Assembly (NCBI GenBank): GCA_028749105.1
Contig: JAQUQF010000082.1
Span: 1-7,539, forward strand
Reading direction: 5' to 3'
DNA length: 7,539 nucleotides
Source: Acidobacteriota bacterium
GTDB taxonomy: Bacteria; Acidobacteriota; Aminicenantia; UBA2199
This document shows, in pieces, positions 5,271 to 7,539 of this stretch. The position numbers were made by a program, and so were the translations under genes. The notes below the pieces were generated by a model, which saw only the letters and a list, made by a program, of their open reading frames with translations, was not told where the DNA came from and did not search any database. Every line of letters begins with the position of its first letter. The first letter of the stretch is position 1.

Positions 5271-6491
5271 TCAGATGGACAATTCCATCCCCCCTGAAAT
5301 TGTAAAGAAATCGTAGCGAAAATACAAATCGTTCGAATGATTATCCCGGTAACCGCCGGCAACGAACAGGTCGATGGCCCCGATTCTTTTGGCTATCCGC
5401 ATATTGACCTGCTTCTGGGTGTCGGATCTGAAGGCTAGGGGTTGAATCGATACACCGTCAAGGTCCAGTGCATCGATGCCCTTGTACTCTTTATTAAAAT
5501 AGGAAAAATCTAGGGCGAATTCCAGGCCCCAAAAGGCCTCGGTCTTGATGCCGAGGGAGATGCGCGCCCCCTGCCAGAAGAAATCCTCGTCCACCTGCTC
5601 CAGAGCCCATTCGGAAGCGGCGATTGCATGGATTCCTTCCAGGGAGTTCTGGTTTTTCCGGTAGAGGAACTCGGCAACCAGGCCTGTCTTGTAGCCCAGC
5701 CCTTGGGCGACCCTCATGACGATATAGGGCTGGGGAATGGCCAAGTCGATCGTGGCGGCATCGGTCGTAGCTTCTCCGTCAAGCGGGGCGACGGGACGGG
5801 ATGGAAAGCCGCGGCGATTGTGAAGATCTGCGCTGGCGCCGGCTGCGGGTGCAACCCAGGCGGCAGAGGAACTCGGCATGCCGATGTGGGGGAAAAGCAG
5901 GTAGTTCATGCCCAGGGTGAGGCGCAGCGTGGTCTGGGTGGAGAAAAACGAACTCAGTTCCAGGAACGCCGCCAGGCGGGTGCGGTCATACGAGTCTTCG
6001 TTCAGGTAGTTGCTCTGGCGCATGCCCAGGCTGAGCCGACTGAAAACATGCTTGCTAAAAGCGTGCTTAACGCCGACGGTGATGCCTGGAACCGCCGTGT
6101 TCAGAAAGGAGAGGTCGTTCTGATAATAGGTCAGGCTGAAATCGGGGGAGACGTACAGGGATGTTCGTGCTGAAATGATCTTGAAAAAGCTGACCCCCCC
6201 CGCGACCATGGAGGAGTTCAAGTAATTGTTGCTTTTGTAGAACCTGCCATTGGCCTCCAGGAAGAGGTTCCATGAATTCGTTCCCATGTCGAGTCCCAGC
6301 CCGGGGGATAAAGTGGTGTCGGCGACTTGGTACGCGTTCCAGAATATGTTGCTGGAGTGGCTGAAATCCAGGTAGGGGGAAAGGGTAAGCTTGGTTTCCG
6401 CTGCAACGGCCAGTGTCGAAAGGAAAAAGAAAAAACAAAGGGAGAGCCGGGCTCTCCCCGTGTTGCCACGCTTCATCTTTGGCTTAGGCAT
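5271..6491 (-). CDS. Predicted outer-membrane beta-barrel protein
   Basis: The protein has 406 residues. I start it at ATG 6491-6489, which overlaps the previous stop as TAATG. ATG 6476 is an alternative five codons on. The N-terminus is a signal peptide (basic GRAR, then a Phe/Leu-rich core, cut near AVAA at residue 31). The Cys in the core does not form a lipobox. The mature part is rich in alternating, aromatic-ended strands such as KLTLSPYLDFSH, WNLFLEANGRFY, SLYVSPDFSLTYY, LRLTLGMNYLLF, GLEFALDFSYF and AIDLFVAGGYRDN, typical of an outer-membrane barrel. It has a Pro/Ala-rich insert around residues 222-255 that may be an external loop. The C-terminus ELSI is not the canonical terminal Phe. 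I do not recognise a named family, and porin, adhesion or structural roles are all possible. Position between the Asp-rich secreted protein and the OB-fold protein suggests a joint envelope function. Confidence 0.8.
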   Translation of the reverse strand: MPKPKMKRGNTGRARLSLCFFFFLSTLAVAAETKLTLSPYLDFSHSSNIFWNAYQVADTTLSPGLGLDMGTNSWNLFLEANGRFYKSNNYLNSSMVAGGVSFFKIISARTSLYVSPDFSLTYYQNDLSFLNTAVPGITVGVKHAFSKHVFSRLSLGMRQSNYLNEDSYDRTRLAAFLELSSFFSTQTTLRLTLGMNYLLFPHIGMPSSSAAWVAPAAGASADLHNRRGFPSRPVAPLDGEATTDAATIDLAIPQPYIVMRVAQGLGYKTGLVAEFLYRKNQNSLEGIHAIAASEWALEQVDEDFFWQGARISLGIKTEAFWGLEFALDFSYFNKEYKGIDALDLDGVSIQPLAFRSDTQKQVNMRIAKRIGAIDLFVAGGYRDNHSNDLYFRYDFFTISGGMELSI

Positions 6492-6910
6492 TAACGTTTG
6501 CCGTTCGTTCTCCGGTTGCGATTGTGATTCAGGTCCGGATCGCCTGTGTTGCCGGAGCTGTTGCCATTTCCGCCAGACCAGGTGTTCTGCCACTGGTGAG
6601 TGTAATTGTAGTTGAAATTGTTGCAGCCGCCATTTTGTTGACCGTTATTCATTTGAGCGTGCTGGTACTTGTGGCCACCGCGGCCCATGTACCCCGTCCC
6701 GTCCTGGGGGCGAACCCAGTCGGGATCAATGCAGTTGGGAATGCCGTCGTTGTCGGAATCGCGAGCCAGATCATTGATGCCGTCGCCATTCTCATCGATG
6801 AAGCCAAAACGCTGCAGGATGTTTTTCTGCGTCAGTGAACCTGCTGGCGCCTCGTCCTTGCCCATTGCCGCAAAAGCCATACTTGCGATCATGATGCTCG
6901 CCGCCACCAT
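6491..6910 (-). CDS. Small secreted protein with Asp-rich calcium-type loops (5' end probably lost)
   Basis: From ATG 6910 it is 139 residues, and a TTG directly before it (6913) is an alternative. Residues 1-15 (MVAASIMIASMAFAA) are the hydrophobic core and cut site of a signal peptide but lack the usual basic start. The codons just upstream, in frame after a TAA at 6931-6929, read HFRVVL and would supply it, so the natural start was probably further 5'. Residues 37-65 hold two Asp/Asn-rich loops, FIDENGDGINDLARDS and DSDNDGIPNCIDPDW, resembling thrombospondin type 3 or EF-hand-like calcium sites with D39, N41, D43, D47, D51, D53, D55 and D62 as likely ligands. The C-terminal half is Asn/Gly/Gln-rich and looks disordered. 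It ends NGKR and overlaps the next start as TAATG. Calcium binding is inferred from motif spacing only. Confidence 0.75.
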   Translation of the reverse strand: MVAASIMIASMAFAAMGKDEAPAGSLTQKNILQRFGFIDENGDGINDLARDSDNDGIPNCIDPDWVRPQDGTGYMGRGGHKYQHAQMNNGQQNGGCNNFNYNYTHQWQNTWSGGNGNSSGNTGDPDLNHNRNRRTNGKR

Positions 6911-7539
6911 CAAAACAACACGAAAATGTTACACTCCTGGTCCCACGCCGTGCCGCGCACCAGCGAGACCTGCGCGTTGTTCGGCGTCTGCCAGTAGTGC
7001 AGCCCCGGCTGCTCGTTGAAGATGAACTGCTCGCCCTGCCTGCCAATGGAGGACGGCCAGGTGTAGGCGAGCACGCCTTCCTGGTAGCGGCCGCGCACGG
7101 TGCGCAGCGTCGCCTCGATGCGCGGGTCGGCCGGGTCGAACAGGATTTCGGGGTGCAGCGTGCGCAGGTTGTCCCAGTCGTTGCCGGCGGTCGTGCGCTC
7201 GAGCGCAGGCGGAATGTAGCCGCCGGTCTTGGCGGTCTGCGCGTCGAGCAGCTTGTCGAACGCGGCACGGAACCGTTTCTCCTGCGCCTCGAACCGCGCC
7301 AGGTCCGCGGCGTTGTCCATCTCCCGGGCCATGTAGACCGCGTTGCGCACCCCGATCAGGCCCCAGAGATGCTGACCGGTCTGGCGGCAGTCCTTGAGGT
7401 ACGCGTCGTCCGCAATGGTCGCGGGCGGGAAGACGCCGCACGGGTCCTGGGTGATGACGCTGTCGAGCCACGCCATGGCTTTGACCACGCCGGGATAGAC
7501 GCGATCGAGAAATGCCCGGTCGCGCGTGAGCTGGTAGTG
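6910..7539 (-). CDS. Fragment of a large six-hairpin glycosidase-like protein, open at right edge and apparently truncated
   Basis: An open frame of 209 codons enters from the right edge and stops at TGA 6912-6910. The visible sequence is helical and aromatic-rich: LDRVYPGVVKAMAWLDSV, HLWGLIGVRNAVY, GGYIPPALERTTAGNDWDN, GVLAYTWPSSIGRQG, PGLHYWQTPNNAQVSLVRG. This pattern resembles (alpha/alpha)6 six-hairpin glycosidases such as the alpha-L-rhamnosidase-like group, though I cannot name the family or assign catalytic residues. After RGTAWDQE (to 6934) the last seven residues CNIFVLF no longer look like the protein. As I remember related proteins, they continue well past this point. The fragment is clearly richer in G+C than the next gene (41 of 60 at 7321-7380, versus 23 of 60 at 6601-6660). 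The neighbouring start overlaps the stop as TGATG. That imitates coupling but may be accidental at a junction. Confidence 0.6.
   Translation of the reverse strand, partial: HYQLTRDRAFLDRVYPGVVKAMAWLDSVITQDPCGVFPPATIADDAYLKDCRQTGQHLWGLIGVRNAVYMAREMDNAADLARFEAQEKRFRAAFDKLLDAQTAKTGGYIPPALERTTAGNDWDNLRTLHPEILFDPADPRIEATLRTVRGRYQEGVLAYTWPSSIGRQGEQFIFNEQPGLHYWQTPNNAQVSLVRGTAWDQECNIFVLF

Noticed and set aside
5628..6173. Plus-strand open frame opposite the beta-barrel gene
   Set aside because: Low-complexity antisense translation. The minus frame has a signal peptide, barrel strands and operon overlaps.
6730..6746. Possible -24/-12 sigma-54 promoter on the minus strand (GGCAT...CTGCA)
   Set aside because: GG-to-GC spacing is one base too long, the match is partial, and it lies inside the secreted-protein gene.

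Overview
The window looks like a GC-rich (about 60%) Gram-negative bacterium. It carries a DsbD-type thiol reductase, a predicted outer-membrane beta-barrel, periplasmic proteins with signal peptides and a sigma-54-type response regulator. The small Asp/Asn-rich secreted protein reminds me of proteins from Acidobacteriota-like candidate phyla such as Aminicenantes. That is an impression from memory, and nothing in the window fixes the taxonomy.

Layout. Bases 1-1227 (minus) are the N-terminal 409 codons of dsbD, cut by the left edge. A 122-base gap separates it from a plus-strand cluster: tRNA-Arg(ACG) at 1350-1422, tadA at 1455-1955, and tRNA-Ser(CGA) at 1900-1988, whose 5' part lies inside the 3' end of tadA. 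TadA is the deaminase that converts A34 of tRNA-Arg(ACG) to inosine, so the enzyme sits directly beside the gene for its substrate. After tRNA-Ser there is a perfect 113-bp tandem duplication (1974-2199, stub to 2204). It starts inside the tRNA, copies the last 15 bases of the tRNA, and contains 10-bp inverted repeats complementary to the tRNA 3' arm.

Bases 6910 down to 2215 (minus) form a tightly packed five-gene unit with 1-4 base overlaps or gaps of 6-12 bases. In order of transcription it encodes a small secreted protein with Asp-rich (TSP3/EF-hand-like) calcium-type loops, an outer-membrane beta-barrel protein, a small exported OB-fold-like protein, a two-TM membrane histidine kinase, and an NtrC-family response regulator with GAFTGA. 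The arrangement suggests an envelope-sensing system in which the exported proteins feed or are controlled by the two-component pair. This is inference from gene order.

The right end (6910-7539, minus) is the fragment of a large six-hairpin glycosidase-like protein. It appears to lose its natural C-terminus at about 6930, exactly where the small secreted-protein gene loses its natural start. The join is either a real rearrangement or an assembly chimera, and the promoter of the five-gene unit is not visible because of it.
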